Assembly: GCF_023065955.2 (NCBI RefSeq)
Contig: NW_026622763.1
Span: 79,837,299 to 79,901,298 of the forward strand
Reading direction: 5' to 3'
Length of the DNA: 64,000 bases
From: Ursus arctos
Lineage: Eukaryota; Chordata; Mammalia; Carnivora; Ursidae
The first letter of the stretch is position 1; each line of letters starts with the position of its first letter. The notes beneath the pieces are model-generated. The model was not told where the DNA came from, did no database searches, and saw nothing but the letters and a program-made list of their open reading frames with translations. The position numbers were made by a program, and so were the translations under genes. Positions 11,691 to 23,599 of the stretch are shown here, piece after piece.

Positions 11691-11706
11691 AACACTGAGG
11701 CTTCAG

Positions 11707-12884
11707 CGGAAAATTAGAGAAAACGGTGTTTGCTGCACATACCTAGATTGAAAATCTAACAGGAAAGGAAAACCTGGGAGTTAAGGAAAGATTCCCAAGA
11801 GGAAATTCTGGCATGATGATGATAACTTATCTCCAAGAGGAACAAAAGGGAGAGGCAGCTGAAGATACCAGAGTGGCTGCTTCGAGAACTTACTGATAAC
11901 CTTGGCTCTGTAGAAGAGAGGAAGAGAAGAGCAAATGGTTAAAAAGAAAAAGGAAAACGAGAGAGTTAGCAGTCGTCTGAAAGAATAAATGCAGGAAGAG
12001 CTGAACAGCTGCTTGAAGCTCGCGAAACCTGTAAGAGTTAGACAGCCAGGCTATTTTTAGAGCACGAAAAAGAAAGTGTGTGAGGGGCCCATTGTTTAGA
12101 GCACCTAACAGCTGTCAGGTGGAACACAGAGCCACCCGGTTCCTGGGTTAATTTTACCTTCGTGCACACGAGAGAGTGATGTTCAAACGGGAAGAGCATG
12201 GCTGCCAGCGAATGGAAGGAGGCCGTTTATATTCCTGCGCACTGAAAGGATCGTGCTTAGAACAACTGTCCCTGATCATCAGAAATTGGGAAGAGCAGGC
12301 CTCGCACTGGAGAACAGGAAGCAAATTACCAATTTACACAAAGATGATGAATTCCAGAAACAACTGGTGAAACTACTGATCTCCACACTGATCTGCAAAG
12401 AATTTCCATGTTTGTGAAATGAGAAAAAAAAAAAAAAATCAACCTCTGTGAGAGGGATCTCGGAAACAACTGAGGTCTCCTTTTCTTCTTGATTGCGTTT
12501 CTAGACTTAATTCAGGGAAATGTTATAGTTTACTTTGATCTTTCTAACGGTATGTCAGTTCTTGATTGAAACTTATGAGCCAAATTATACAGGAAAGTAG
12601 GTAAAAGCATTAGAATGCCCTCTCCCAAAATGTGCTAATTAAGGCTCATTGTCATTCTGCGAGGAATGAAATAACATATATGACTCCCTACCGGGAGCTT
12701 CTCGTTCCATCGGAGCAGAATTTGACAGAGACTGGAGGTGTGTGAGTTGGCTGAAGGTACGAAAGGCATTCTTACCAAAGTTTCAATGGATGGTGCCTCA
12801 GAGAATGGGGTGCTATGTTAGAGTGACAGAATTAGCATTCAGGTGATTTCTCCAGAACTGAAGAAGGCAGGATTTAACAAAGAA
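11707..12884. other. Unassigned intronic sequence
   Basis: No repeat family or gene was recognised. It contains an A-run of about 15 at 12424-12439. Confidence 0.55.
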
Positions 12885-13010
12885 TGACTCCTCCATCTAC
12901 CAAGCATTTGTTGGCGATTCACTATATCCTGGGACATGTCCCGGCTGCAGAAGACCCACGCTCCCCTCCTGCAGTGTCTCCATTCACATTGGGTAAATAG
13001 ATGATAGAGT
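12885..13010 (-). repeat. Probable L2 3' end, antisense
   Basis: ACCAAGCATTTGTTGGCGAT, then CACTATATCCTGGGACATGT and GGCTGCAGAAGACCCACG, follow the antisense L2 3'-end pattern (CATTTGTTGAGCACCTACTATGTGCTGGGCACTG). It is short and diverged, and an antisense MIR is the alternative. Confidence 0.45.
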
Positions 13011-13535
13011 TTTACCCAAGTAAAAAAATCATCAAATTTCAGACAGAGGTGATTTCTCTGAAGGCAAATTCAGGTAGAGGTGAAGACTGGGGAGCGGTGA
13101 GGCTATTTTAGATAGGGCAGTGAAACATAAAAGGAATTTCCTGAAGTCGGGTTCAAAGAAATCAACTGTCCAAGTACAGGATTTAGGAGACCTGGTATAA
13201 TAAGGGTGAGTGAGGATGCCCTGGTTTTTAGCTGCTTGCCTGATAAGGCGAACCCCAAAGGTTGTAGTTCTGTGTTGCCAGAGGAAGGAAGCTGACAGTT
13301 TCACTGGACTCCGGGCTCCTCATAACACATCTATAGCACTGTCTTTAATTCTGGGTATGATATTTTAATAGAGACAAAAACAGGGTAGAATGCATCCAGA
13401 TGACAGGCCTAGAAACCATATCTGATAGAAAATAGTTGAAAGAAAGGTATCTTGCCTGGAAGAGAGATAGCTTAGGAAGCCTATGAGAGTCCTCCCCAGA
13501 TGTTTTCATGGCTACTACTGAACAACTCAAATCTG

Positions 13536-13930
13536 GGGGCGCCCAGGTGGCTCAGTTGGTTAAGCATCTGCCTTGGGCTCAGGTCATGATCTCAGGGTCC
13601 TGGGATTGGGCCCCACGTCAGGCTCCCCACTTATTGAGGAATCTGCTGGTCTCTCTCCCTCGCCCTCTGCCCCTCCCCCACTCCTGCACGCATGCTCTCT
13701 TTTTCTCAAATATTTTTTTTTAAAGATTTTATTTATTTATTTGACAGAGATAGACAGCCAGCGAGAGAGGGAACACAAGCAGGGGGAGTGGGAGAGGAAG
13801 AAGCAGGCTCATAGCGGAAGAGCCTGATGTGGGGCTGGATCCCATAACGCAGGGATCACGCCCTAAGCCGAAGGCAGACGCTTAACGACTGCGCCACCCA
13901 GGCACCCCTCAAATATTTTTTTTAAAGAAA
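13536..13930 (+). mobile_element. CanSINE, sense, tail split by a second SINE
   Basis: The head GGTGGCTCAGTTGGTTAAGC is followed by GGTCATGATCTCAGGGTCCT, CCACGTCAGGCTCCCCAC and a CTCTCTCCCTCGCCCTCTGC stretch. The outer TSD AACTCAAATCTG lies at 13524-13535 and 13931-13942. The body runs to about 13720. A second, antisense SINE sits in its AT-rich tail and the last tail bases resume at 13908-13930. Confidence 0.95.
13721..13907 (-). mobile_element. CanSINE, antisense, nested in the tail of another CanSINE
   Basis: AAAGATTTTATTTATTTATT begins the reversed tail. GACAGCCAGCGAGAGAGGGA and GGGATCACGCCCTAAGCCGA follow, and the head GCGCCACCCAGGCACCCC closes the element. The inner duplication CTCAAATATTTTTTTT lies at 13705-13720 and 13908-13923. 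It uses the host SINE's own T/A-rich tail as target. It closely resembles the antisense copy at 3116-3303, so the same arctoid subfamily is inferred. Confidence 0.95.
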
Positions 13931-13942
13931 AACTCAAATCTG

Positions 13943-14843
13943 TTTAAAATTGAATCCGCTCCCCCAAGTACATCAGGTGATGATAGCCATACCAGAAGAT
14001 ATACCACACTTACAAGCTTGAAAATCTATGAAGATGATAATGCAAAACTGAATCCTGGTTTGTGGCATATTTGGTATGCAAGAAAAAAGTAGAAATATAA
14101 ATTCAAAATTCACCAGAATTGCAGAAAAGGGACCATAGTTTATTTTTCAGTGTTGGATAAAGGATGTAAGTTCTTTCCATTTTTCCTTAGTGGATCTTAA
14201 TACACTTAGATAGTTATCCAGACAGGTTTATAAGTGAAGTGGGTGGCTAGATGAACACAAGTGAATTTGCAGAATTATGTGTCAAGACTCCGGCTGAATT
14301 CTAAGAGATGCCGCTGGTGAGAAAAGAAGAAAAAGTAAGGAAAACTTCGAATAACTGACTTTACATACAGTTGGCAGCACTGCTATCCACAGCAGGCCTC
14401 TTTCAAAACATCAAGAAAACCAACATTTGGGTCAGCTAAAACTTAACCTATAATTAAATTTTAGATAATTGCCACCTTTAAGAGTGAAAATGTATCAAAG
14501 ACTAGTATTAATATCAGTTGAATCATAGAGACATAGATCACTTATCTCTCTCTGTAATGTAACTAGATCATAATATTAGATACAGCAGAATAAGGTAGAT
14601 TCCATGTAAAATTAATCAGAATAACTATTTGGGTTGGGAGCCAAGGCATAAAAATTCTTCTCTCTGTGAAGGATCTGCTTCTCTTCTTGTAAATCTATAT
14701 ATGTGCTTTCTTCCTGTTTTATTTCTTGACAGTCCCTACAGAAATCTATTTTCAACAGTATGCTCAAGAATCATTTAATTTTGTGCTCATTATTACCATT
14801 AATTGGAAAACAATGCCTTTTGCATAGCAAGTGTACTTTTATA
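13943..14843. other. Unassigned intronic sequence
   Basis: AT-rich DNA with no recognised gene or repeat family. Confidence 0.6.
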
Positions 14844-15320
14844 CAACGGGAATACCTTGCTGTATTGCACTGTTTTATCGCACTTTGCATATAGTGTGGG
14901 GGTTTTTTTGTTTTTGTTTTTTTTTTTACAAATTGGAGGTTTGTGGCCACCCTGAGTTGAGCAAGTCCATCACCACGGCTTTACCAACAGCATTTGCTCA
15001 CTTCATGTCCCCGTGTCACATTTTGGTCATTCTTGCAATATTTCAAGCTTTCTCATTATTTCTGTTTTTTATGGTGATCTGTGATCAGTGATTATAATTT
15101 GCTGAAAGCTCAAATGATGGATAGCATTTTTTAGCAATGAAATATTTTTTAATTAAGGGGCATACATTTTTTTTTAGACATAACGCTATCCCGCACTTAA
15201 TAGACTCTAGTGTAAACAAAACTTTTTGGGCACTGGGAAACTAAAATGTTCTTTTTATTGCGGTGCTCGCTTTATTACTGTGGTCTGGAACTGAGCGTCA
15301 ATCTCTCTGAGGTAGGCCTG
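14844..15320 (+). mobile_element. Tigger1-like DNA transposon, internally deleted
   Basis: The left end GGGAATACCTTGCTGTATTG is followed by ACAAATTGGAGGTTTGTGGC, GCATTTGCTCACTTCATGTC and ATGGTGATCTGTGATCAGTG. The sequence then jumps to the right end of the family: GATGGATAGCATTTTTTAGC, TAGACATAACGCTATCCCGC and the inverted terminus GTGGTCTGGAACTGAGCG...GAGGTAGGCCTG. The whole pogo/Tigger transposase gene is missing, leaving a 477-bp non-autonomous derivative. The expected TA duplication is present on the left (14842-14843) and decayed on the right. Carnivore-specific Tigger1 derivatives are known. Confidence 0.85.
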
Positions 15321-16619
15321 TTCTTGATGTGTTTTAGACTTGTCTGAAGTTGTGTGTGGCACACCCCAGGCCGCCACTCCCGTACACTCTCCAACAAGCA
15401 AGTGCTCACTGATACCTTGAACACAGATGCTCTCATTTACCATTGCTGAATGAATGACCAAGAGCACAACTCTCTCGTATGCCCCCCATCCAGAAAAAAG
15501 CATCTTCAAAGCAAGGAGTATGTTTCTTAATATAAAAATACTTAACCTGAAGCCTAGGACATAGGGCAATCAGTGCTACTTAGGATCAGTCATGGAGAGG
15601 GTAACGTTAGTGGTAGCATTACAAGGAAGCCTGTACATCGCCTACAGGTTTTTCTTGTTACTGGTGATTGACTTGACCTGTTGACATAAGTAAATTCTCC
15701 TCAAGTAAACATTGTGAAAATCTGGGGTAAAGGTGCCCTATGGATTTCGTGTGTAGATCCTTAATTCAATCACTAGGTCACAAATGGTCTCGATTGTTGC
15801 CATGTGGTTTTACACAACACTCATATTTTCTTCAACTGGGGCATTGCTTGGTGGAATATGAAGATAATTTAACAAATCAGTGTCTGAAAGAGGAACCCAA
15901 AGCTCTATTTTCCCACAAGAGATATAAAGAAAGCTGTATATTTTAGAAATGCTTGTAATTGAACTTCTACTAATGATATGCTGATAACCCATGCAGATCT
16001 TCATTAAATTAGCCTTTGTCTATTTAGAGCATTATTTGTGCTTAGATGAGAAATCTTGATCAATGGAGAAACTGTCTTGTCCTTTAGGACTGAAATTTTC
16101 CAGGACCCTCTTAAAACTTGCATTAGTCCCTGAAGTTTTGTACCTCAGGTGAGCCCCTACATCTCAGACACGTACAAGCATTTTAAACAAATATGAACTT
16201 TTTTCTCACTTGCCTTTGTTTTCTAAACCATTGTTCATATTTAAATGAAATTCTGCATTCCTTTTTAAAGAACTTTTGTACTAACATAAGAACATCTTCA
16301 TAAAAATATGAAGTGAAGAACTACTATTCAAAGAATGGAACAAAACACTTACATTTTCCTTACAAATATGAACCGAATCCATTTTAGTTTTAAAGTGAGC
16401 ATTTCGGTAGCTGACAATACTATATATAAATATACAATTAAATGTAACAACATATTACATAAAATATATAAGTATATGTTAGATGAGGTTTGGCAGTTTC
16501 ATAATTATCTCTTCTGAATGGTATTTGGAATGATAAATACTTGTTATTGCCAATACTTTCTGTGGAGATTAAAACTATCGTAAGGAGGTATAACTATCTC
16601 ATTTTTAGATACAGTTGCA
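15321..16619. other. Unassigned intronic sequence
   Basis: No gene or confident repeat was recognised. The 15380-15500 part has an L2/MIR-like feel (TGCTCACTGATACCTTGAAC) but is too diverged to call. Confidence 0.5.
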
Positions 16620-16787
16620 GTTTTTAAAAAGCAAAGCATTTTTACTCTTGTGTATTTTTATTCTCATATACACATATTCATATTTTTATATTCTAATTTT
16701 TCCCAAAGTCATTGTACTAAACATGTACTTTTTAATTTGTTGCTTTTTAGAACAATCTACCCTGAATATTCTTTTTTTTTTAAGATT

Positions 16788-16818
<31 letters not shown>

Positions 16819-17425
16819 TTTGAGAGTGAGAGCGACAAAGAGACAGCATGAGCAGTAGAGAGAGGGAGAAGGACCCTGGGATCAAGACCTGAGCCGAAGG
16901 CAGAATAAGAGACTGAGCCACTCAGGTGCCTCTAGCTTGAATATTATTCTCTATGTCTTTGCTTCTATAATAATTTTTAATTGTAAAGTTTGCTCTTGAA
17001 TAAATGTAGTTGATTTATCTGCCTTATATATTATTTGGCCATAAGAGTCATTTCCAGTTCTTTGCTCTTAGAAATAGCAATGAATTGAGTCTGAAAGTGT
17101 ATAAACTTTTGTAAACAATCATGATTATTTTCTCATTATAAATTTCTATAAGTATAATTTTTTGGCCAAATATTATGTAAAGATTTAAGGCTTTTGGTGT
17201 ATATGACCACTTGCCCTCCAGAAAAGCAATTTTGTTCTTATCAGTAGTATATGGAAGAATCTGGGAGTAATTTTTTTTTTAACATTTTCACCAATTTTAT
17301 AGGCTTAAAAGGGGCATTATAATTTTACATTTAGAATTAGTTCTGTGGCTAAACATTTTTCATATATTTTTTGACTGTGTACTTTCTATTGTGAACCATC
17401 TGAGCATTTCCTCTGTAAGGCCAAA
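16620..17425 (-). mobile_element. L1M LINE 3' end, antisense, split by a CanSINE
   Basis: TTTTTAATTTGTTGCTTTTT lies before the SINE. After it come TATTTGGCCATAAGAGTCAT, AGATTTAAGGCTTTTGGTGT, CCACTTGCCCTCCAGAAAAG and CATTTTCACCAATTTTATAG. These follow the order of an antisense old L1 3' region (including TTGCCCTCCAGAAAGGTTG and TTTGCCAATTTGATAGG). Highly diverged, with no coding capacity. It continues on both sides of the SINE at 16771-16937. Confidence 0.65.
16771..16937 (-). mobile_element. CanSINE, antisense, internally deleted, with TTTA expansion
   Basis: Reversed tail T-run and AAGATTTTATTTATTTATTT, then GAGAGTGAGAGCGACAAAGA, CCTGGGATCAAGACCTGAGC and the head TGAGCCACTCAGGTGCC. The TSD TGAATATT lies at 16763-16770 and 16938-16945. 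Part of the body between the AGAGAGAGGGAGAAGG and CCCTGGGATC motifs is missing. The tail has grown into about eight TTTA units (16787-16821). Confidence 0.9.
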
Positions 17426-17950
17426 AATTTCTAAATTAAATATCACTTTTGAGAGAAAAATGTTATCCTACATTAAAGGTCAAATCTCAACTCTTGCTCA
17501 TAGCGGAAAATAGATATTTTGCTTCTAATTTCCTAAAGCTAAGTATGTTATCCACTCCAAAGTACATATTAATTAATGCATCTGTGAATTTCATTAAATG
17601 GTTAGAAAAATGTCTAGCTAAACATGAATCAGAGGCAAAGCCAGAGCTCAGACTTACTTGTAAAACTGCTTAATCCAGGGTAAGTCAATCTTTTAAAATA
17701 TACATATATATAATTACATATTTATACATATATTTATATTTATTTTATATATATATATTTTTTAACCTCTTCTTTGGAACACTAAAGCTATTATACTTTA
17801 TATATAGTGGTTCTGGCTGATTTAGAATATATTAGTATAAAGCCTAGCATCACCAGCAAAACCTACTCTATTTTTTATAAGACTAAAAAGTTGTTTAACG
17901 CTTGGAAAAATAATTTCAGTCTCTTCTAAAATTCATCCATCCATCTATTC
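17426..17950. other. Unassigned AT-rich intronic sequence
   Basis: It contains a (TA)n-like low-complexity tract at about 17695-17765. Nothing else was recognised. Confidence 0.6.
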
Positions 17951-18137
17951 CTTCTTTCCTTCCTTCATTAAATATTTATTAAGTGCTTTCTCTATGCCAG
18001 GTAATGTTCTAAATAATGGAGACATATCAGTGATGACAGTAATATGTTATTTCTGTGGATTACGTCTAGTGGAAATAGTCTTACGAACAAAGTTTGAGAG
18101 ATCAGGGATGTATTTGGTAATAATAAAACAAGTGAGT
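17951..18137 (-). repeat. L2 LINE 3' end, antisense
   Basis: TTCATTAAATATTTATTAAG, TGCTTTCTCTATGCCAGGTA and ACGTCTAGTGGAAATAGTC parallel the antisense L2 3' end (AACAAATATTTATTGAGTGCCTACTATGTGCCAGG... TCTAGTGGGGGAGACAG). The L1 at 18149 is inserted at its right margin. Confidence 0.65.
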
Positions 18138-18148
18138 AAAGATACTGG

Positions 18149-19782
18149 AAAGGAAATAAAATACCCAGAAATAAATTTAACCAAGGTGTGAAAGACCTAT
18201 ACTCTGAAATCTGTAAGACATTGATGAAAGAAATTAAAGATGACACAAATGGAAAGATATACCATGCTCATGGATTAGAAGAATTAATATTGTTAAAATG
18301 TTCATACTACCCAAAGCAATCTACAGATTCAGTGCAGTCCTTATCAAAATTCCAATTGCATTTTTCACAGAACTAGAACAAATAATCCTAAAGTTTGTGT
18401 GGAAGATTCCAAGGACCCAAAACAATCTTGAGGAAAAAAGAACAAAACTGGGGGTATCACAATCCCAGGTTTCAAGATAATATTACAAAGCTGTAGTAAT
18501 CAAAACAGTATGGTACTGGCATAGAAAGACACATAGATCAGTGAAACAGGATGGAGAACCCAGAAATAAGCCCAAGCTTCCACAGTCAATTAATCTATGA
18601 CAAAGGAGGAGAGAATATACAATGGGAACAGGACAGTCTCTTCAATAAATGGTGCTGGGAAAACTGGACCACTTACACCATACACAAGAGTAAACTCAAA
18701 ATTGATCAATGACCTAAATGTGAGACCTGAAACTATAAAACTCCTAAACGAAAACATAGGCACTGATCTCTTGGACATCGACCTTAGAGACATATTTATG
18801 GTTATGTCTCCTCAGGCAAGGAAAACAAAAGAAAAAAACTATTGGGACTGCACCAAGATAAAAAGCTTTTGCACAGCAAAGGAAACCACCAACAAAACAA
18901 AAAGGCATCCTACTGAAAGGGAGAAGATATTTGCAAATGGCATAGCCGATAGGAGGCTGTCTCTAAAACATACAAAGAATTTATACAGCAAATACCAGAA
19001 AAACCAAATCAATTTAAAAAATGGACAAAGGGCCTGAATAGACATTTTCCTAAGGAAGACTCACAGATGGCCAACAGACACATGAAAGAATGCTCAATGT
19101 CACTCATCATCAGGGAAATGCAAATCAAAACCACACTGAGATACCACCTCACACCTGTCAGAATGGCTACTGTCAAAAAGACAAGAAATAACAAGTGTTG
19201 GGAAGGGTGTAGAGAAAAAAGAACCCTCAGGCAGTGGTAGTAGGAATGTAAATTGGTGCTACCACTGTGGAAAACAGTACAGAAATTCCACAAAATTAAA
19301 AAGAGAGCTACAATATGATCTAGTAATTCCACTACTGAATATTTACCCAAAGAAAATGAAATACAAATTTTAAAACATATATATGCATCTTTACGTTTAT
19401 TGCAGCGTTATTTACAATAGCCAAGATATGGAAGCACCCTGAGTCCCTATCTATAGATGAATGGATAAAGAAGATGTGATATCTGTATAAATGTATAGAT
19501 ATAGATGGAATATTACTCAGCCTCAAAAAGAAAAAAATGAGATGTTGCCATTTGTGACAACATGGATGGACCTAGAGGGTATTCTCCTAAGTGAAATAAG
19601 TCAGACAAAGAAAGACAAATACCATGATTTTACTTATATGTGGAATATAAAAAAAAATGAACAAAACAACCAGACTCATAAATACAGAAAATGAACTGGC
19701 AGTTGCTAGACAGGAGAAGGGTGGGAGTATTTGTGAAATGGGGGATGAGGATTAAGAGGTACAAATAATCAGATATTTAAAA
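18149..19782 (+). mobile_element. L1 LINE ORF2 C-terminal remnant with TSD
   Basis: About 1.6 kb corresponds to the C-terminal third of L1 ORF2, after the reverse transcriptase core, read on the + strand. Recognisable segments in several frames are [61 protein letters not shown] and TTWMDLEGILLSEISQTKKD. Frameshifts and stops separate them, so the gene is dead; the longest open piece is 146 codons at 18597-19037. The TSD AAAGATACTGG lies at 18138-18148 and 19783-19793. The 3' end is short and lacks the carnivore 3' UTR seen at 11278, so it belongs to another, probably older, L1 lineage or ended prematurely. Confidence 0.92.
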
Positions 19783-19793
19783 AAAGATACTGG

Positions 19794-21171
19794 CCAAGGC
19801 TATTCAGTATAAAAAGCATAAACTTACACAGATTGTGGAGAGAGGAAACATGACTAGAAAGGCTAATATTTCAATACCCACTTGGTTTACAGTGTTCATA
19901 AGAAAAGGTTAGTGGGAACTCTATTCAATGAAAGTATTAAAATTAGAGTGAAAATTAAAACAGAGATCAAATTGGAAATTGACTAATCAAGAGTGATGGT
20001 TTCAGGTGAGCTGGGAATAACTGATCTACCCTCTGCTGATCCAGAAACTAACTGGCATAATCCCCAAGCACTTCAGGATTGTCTTGAAAGAATCTTGAGA
20101 GCCTGTAAAGGTGCCAGCTGAAATTCCTTAAAAAGGAAACAAGGGTATACCAAGGAGTTGGAAAACATTTAGCCCATTGTTTTAAATTTGGGGGAAAAGT
20201 GATCGTAGCATCCAAATTGAGTGCAAATTAAGTTACATCAGAGATTTCCTATTTCCAGACTTAATAAATCAGTAGATGCCAGGTAAATAATCTCAGTGCT
20301 TTCTTTGTACTCAGGAAGGTGAGCAGAAAATCACAAGTGGGCACGTCCTCTAGCTATGGGCTAGTAATGTAGCCTTATCAAAGAATGAGGAGTGCGTTTG
20401 CTAATATAAACGTAGACGAGTATATATATGATGTAATTGAAAATAGACGGGATCTCTTAGCAGTGACTTGAAGGATACAGGAAAGAATGGTCAAGTAAGT
20501 TTGGAAAATGCTGAGTTAAACAGGCTTCTTAAATACAGGGTTGCTTACAATCTTTAACATGTTTCATGTATATTGTCGGGTTTTAAGAGTCTCCGTGGGT
20601 CTTCAAGATATGATATATGCAGCTTTTCCCAAAGTCATTTGATCACAGAAACCTTGAGTATGGACCATCTCATAGGACGAGTGCTCTGGGGAGTGTCCTT
20701 GGCAAAGAGGAGTTGTGTCTGTGAGGTTTAAAGGTGACGTACTGCAACTAGAGTAAGAGGAGGGAAGGGTCACCAACCAGCTGCGACATGCAGAGCAGTG
20801 CTGGGAAGTGGGGTGCAACATGAGGGAGAACCTCCAGGATAGAGAAGTGTCCACAGCCACTAAATAGACAGGCATTGACTGCAGAGCAGGATGAGAGAAC
20901 AGGCTGTGCTATAACAAGACAGGAAGGGACCTCTGATGGCAGAGTGTGCCCACCTGCATGCAGTATGCAGTAAGCAGTAAGCACATGCATCATAAAATAA
21001 CCTCGGATACAGTACTGAGCGGTCAGTGGCTAGAAACCACGGACTTCCCTTTACACGTGGCAAAGAGATTAAACACCTCAGCTCCAGTATCCAAGGCAGT
21101 GATGATGACTGTTCATCTAGAATAGGAAAAATTGAAGATAGCGTTAGCAGGAACTGTAATAGTAGTGACTA
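19794..21171. other. Unassigned intronic sequence
   Basis: No gene was recognised. The part around 20615-20720 (TTTCCCAAAGTCATTTGATC, CATAGGACGAGTGCTCTGGG) weakly resembles old hAT-type MER elements but is not called. Confidence 0.5.
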
Positions 21172-21345
21172 CCGTTTTTTGAGCACTGGCAGTATACCAG
21201 ATGTGGTTTTTTGCGGCCATTCTATTGCCATTTTACAGATGATGTTCGTGGGACTTAAAGAGATTGGTTTGTGTAAGGTGTCATGGCTACTAAGTGGTGG
21301 AGCCAGGATTTGAACTTGGGAATATTCAACTACGATGCTTTTCTG
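21172..21345 (-). repeat. MIR SINE, antisense
   Basis: TTTTTTGAGCACTGGCAGTA, CCATTTTACAGATGATGTTC, GTCATGGCTACTAAGTGGTG and GAGCCAGGATTTGAACTTGG are clear reverse-complement MIR landmarks in the right order. Confidence 0.85.
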
Positions 21346-23599
21346 TTTTCAAGTGAGGCTTATTAATTTCCCAGTCTTCACTGTAAAAATAGAAGACTCA
21401 TCCTTCTCTCCTCCTTAAATTCTTTCATTCAGGACATGCTCAAGTCTTGCCTGTTCCTGGGGGCTGTCATTTTTTTCATGCTCTTGCTCTGAATTCCTAA
21501 AGCAGTTAGCACTGGGGTCACTATTTTTAGCACGGAATTGCACACACTTTTGGGTACCTGCTGAGAGAGAATTTTTTCCCACTCTAATCAGACGGCAAGC
21601 CCCTCCAAGGCCTTGCCTTCTCCCTCTTTAGCACCCCGATCACTGCTTAGGACGTGCAGGTGCCGAACAAATCCAGCATGGGTGATGTGCACGGATAGAG
21701 TCAGAAAATCTGGCTACAATCTCAGAAACCCACTGATCTCAGCGATTAATGTGACTGATCTTATTAAGTAGGCGGAGCCCCCTTTTTCTTTTACATCAAA
21801 AGTTTGAATAGTTGAATAAAAGTGCAAACAAATAATTAAAGGATAAGTGAATGAAAGTGCAAATAAATGGTTTGGGTAGCAACATAGAATAGAGGTAAAG
21901 CTATTTCAGGAGGGTGCCAAATGTAACACTCTACACTCACACTCACTCACCCAAACTAGTTTTGTTCATTTGAAAGTGTTTGCAGAAGGCTCATAAAAAT
22001 GAACAGATTTAAGGAAAGAGTCAAACTCGGGTATTATAGAAGGGCCAAGGGCTTGAACTTCATTCCATAGAAAAGAGTGAAAGCAGTTGTTTAAAACTTG
22101 AAGAAAAGGGCTATGTGCTTTATTTCCTAATTGGAGGAATCTATGAATAAATTAGGCAATCACTTGACATAATTGATTTAGATCATGTGAATTCACTTGC
22201 ACTGCCAAAGAGGGTTAATTAGATCAGATTGTTTGCAGCCCTTTTTCATCTTCTACCACTGACACTCTTTTTTCCCTTTGTATTCCTCTTTATGTTCCTT
22301 TTGCTGTTGTTTTTTAAAATTCTATCTCAAGAAGTATATATATTTTATTTATATTTATTTTTAATTTATAAGAAGTTTTTCCTTTTGTTTATAGAATTAG
22401 AAAAAGTTGAAGATAAATATTTTGCTACCAATCTGAATGCTTATTTATTAATCCCATTTTCATCTTCCATAAATCCTTGTGCAGAGGAATAGTGTAGTTT
22501 GTGCATAAACCTAGTGCCATGGGAATTATATTCAAAACATGCTTGAACTGCTTGCTTTTACCTGCAGCAACATGAAATTGAATTACATTACTATAGAGCA
22601 ATTGGATTGCATGTGAGTTGTGACAAATATTGTATAAGCTGAATATTCAGAGATTTTACTCACCTTGGGTCACACAGTATTAGTTGTCATGGCAAATATC
22701 CTGAAGTGATACCAAAAAATCCTAAATCAAAGAACATGACTCAAAATAAATTGAAAATGTTCTACATAGTTTAAATACTTGGTACAGACTCACCCATTAC
22801 AGCCTCATAATTTATGCACATTTTTATCCACAAAGCAATTTTTGTATTTAGGTTTAATCAAAGAATTTATTAATACAAGTGCAATCTACTCTAACTTAGT
22901 ATGCTAAGACAAATGAGGAACGTTAAAAAGCCCTATATTCATGTAACCTGATTTGTATAATGTCCAACATAGCTACTTGATATTGATAGATGTATAAGTT
23001 AACTCTTAAATGGGCTAAATTAACTAACCCCTTAAATATATAAATCTGTATTCCTTTATAAAAAGTACTTAAAGTGCTTATCCATGACCAAGCCATATTT
23101 TAGAGATGTTGTTATATTGAAAATGAGGTCACAAGGTCATCAAGGGCAAGAATTTCTAAAGACAGCTCAGTCTAATCATCCACCCCACGGGAAAACTGAT
23201 GATATGCTTCATATTAATGGATTGGGACTATCCGTAAAAGAAGGTAATAATCTTGAACAGGTGTTCAATATATCATTACCGTGTACTTTTCTAAGCATGT
23301 TTTAGAAGTTCATTTTGAAGATAAAATGCTGGTATATAAGAGAAGTACTCAAAGAAGCCTATTTGAGTGAAAAGAGAAAATACTTTTTCTTAAGTTGGAG
23401 AAGACATAAGCTATGGATAATATAGATAAAACTAAGAGATGATCCTACAAGTTCATTTTGGATTACATTGTTCCTTTTTAAATCCACATCCTGAAATGTT
23501 AATTAATTTAGAACCTCTACGTTCTTAAAATAGGATGAAGAGACACTACTTTAATAATCACTCCCTATTATCCACATGTTCTTTGTTGTTCTTGAGAAT
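21346..23599. other. Mostly unassigned intronic sequence
   Basis: The piece 21400-21680 may be a sense L2 3' end (CTAATCAGACGGCAAGCCCC, then a CACTGCTTAGGACGTGCAGG tail region) but is too diverged for a firm call. The rest, including homeodomain-site-rich DNA near 22080-22230, matches no family I know. Confidence 0.5.

Noticed and set aside
18597..19037. 146-codon open frame, longest plus-strand frame in its region
   Set aside because: It is a surviving piece of L1 ORF2 within a frameshifted LINE, not a host gene.
20615..20720. Possible hAT-type MER element
   Set aside because: Only short resemblance (TTTCCCAAAGTCATTTGATC); no terminal repeats or TSD could be seen.
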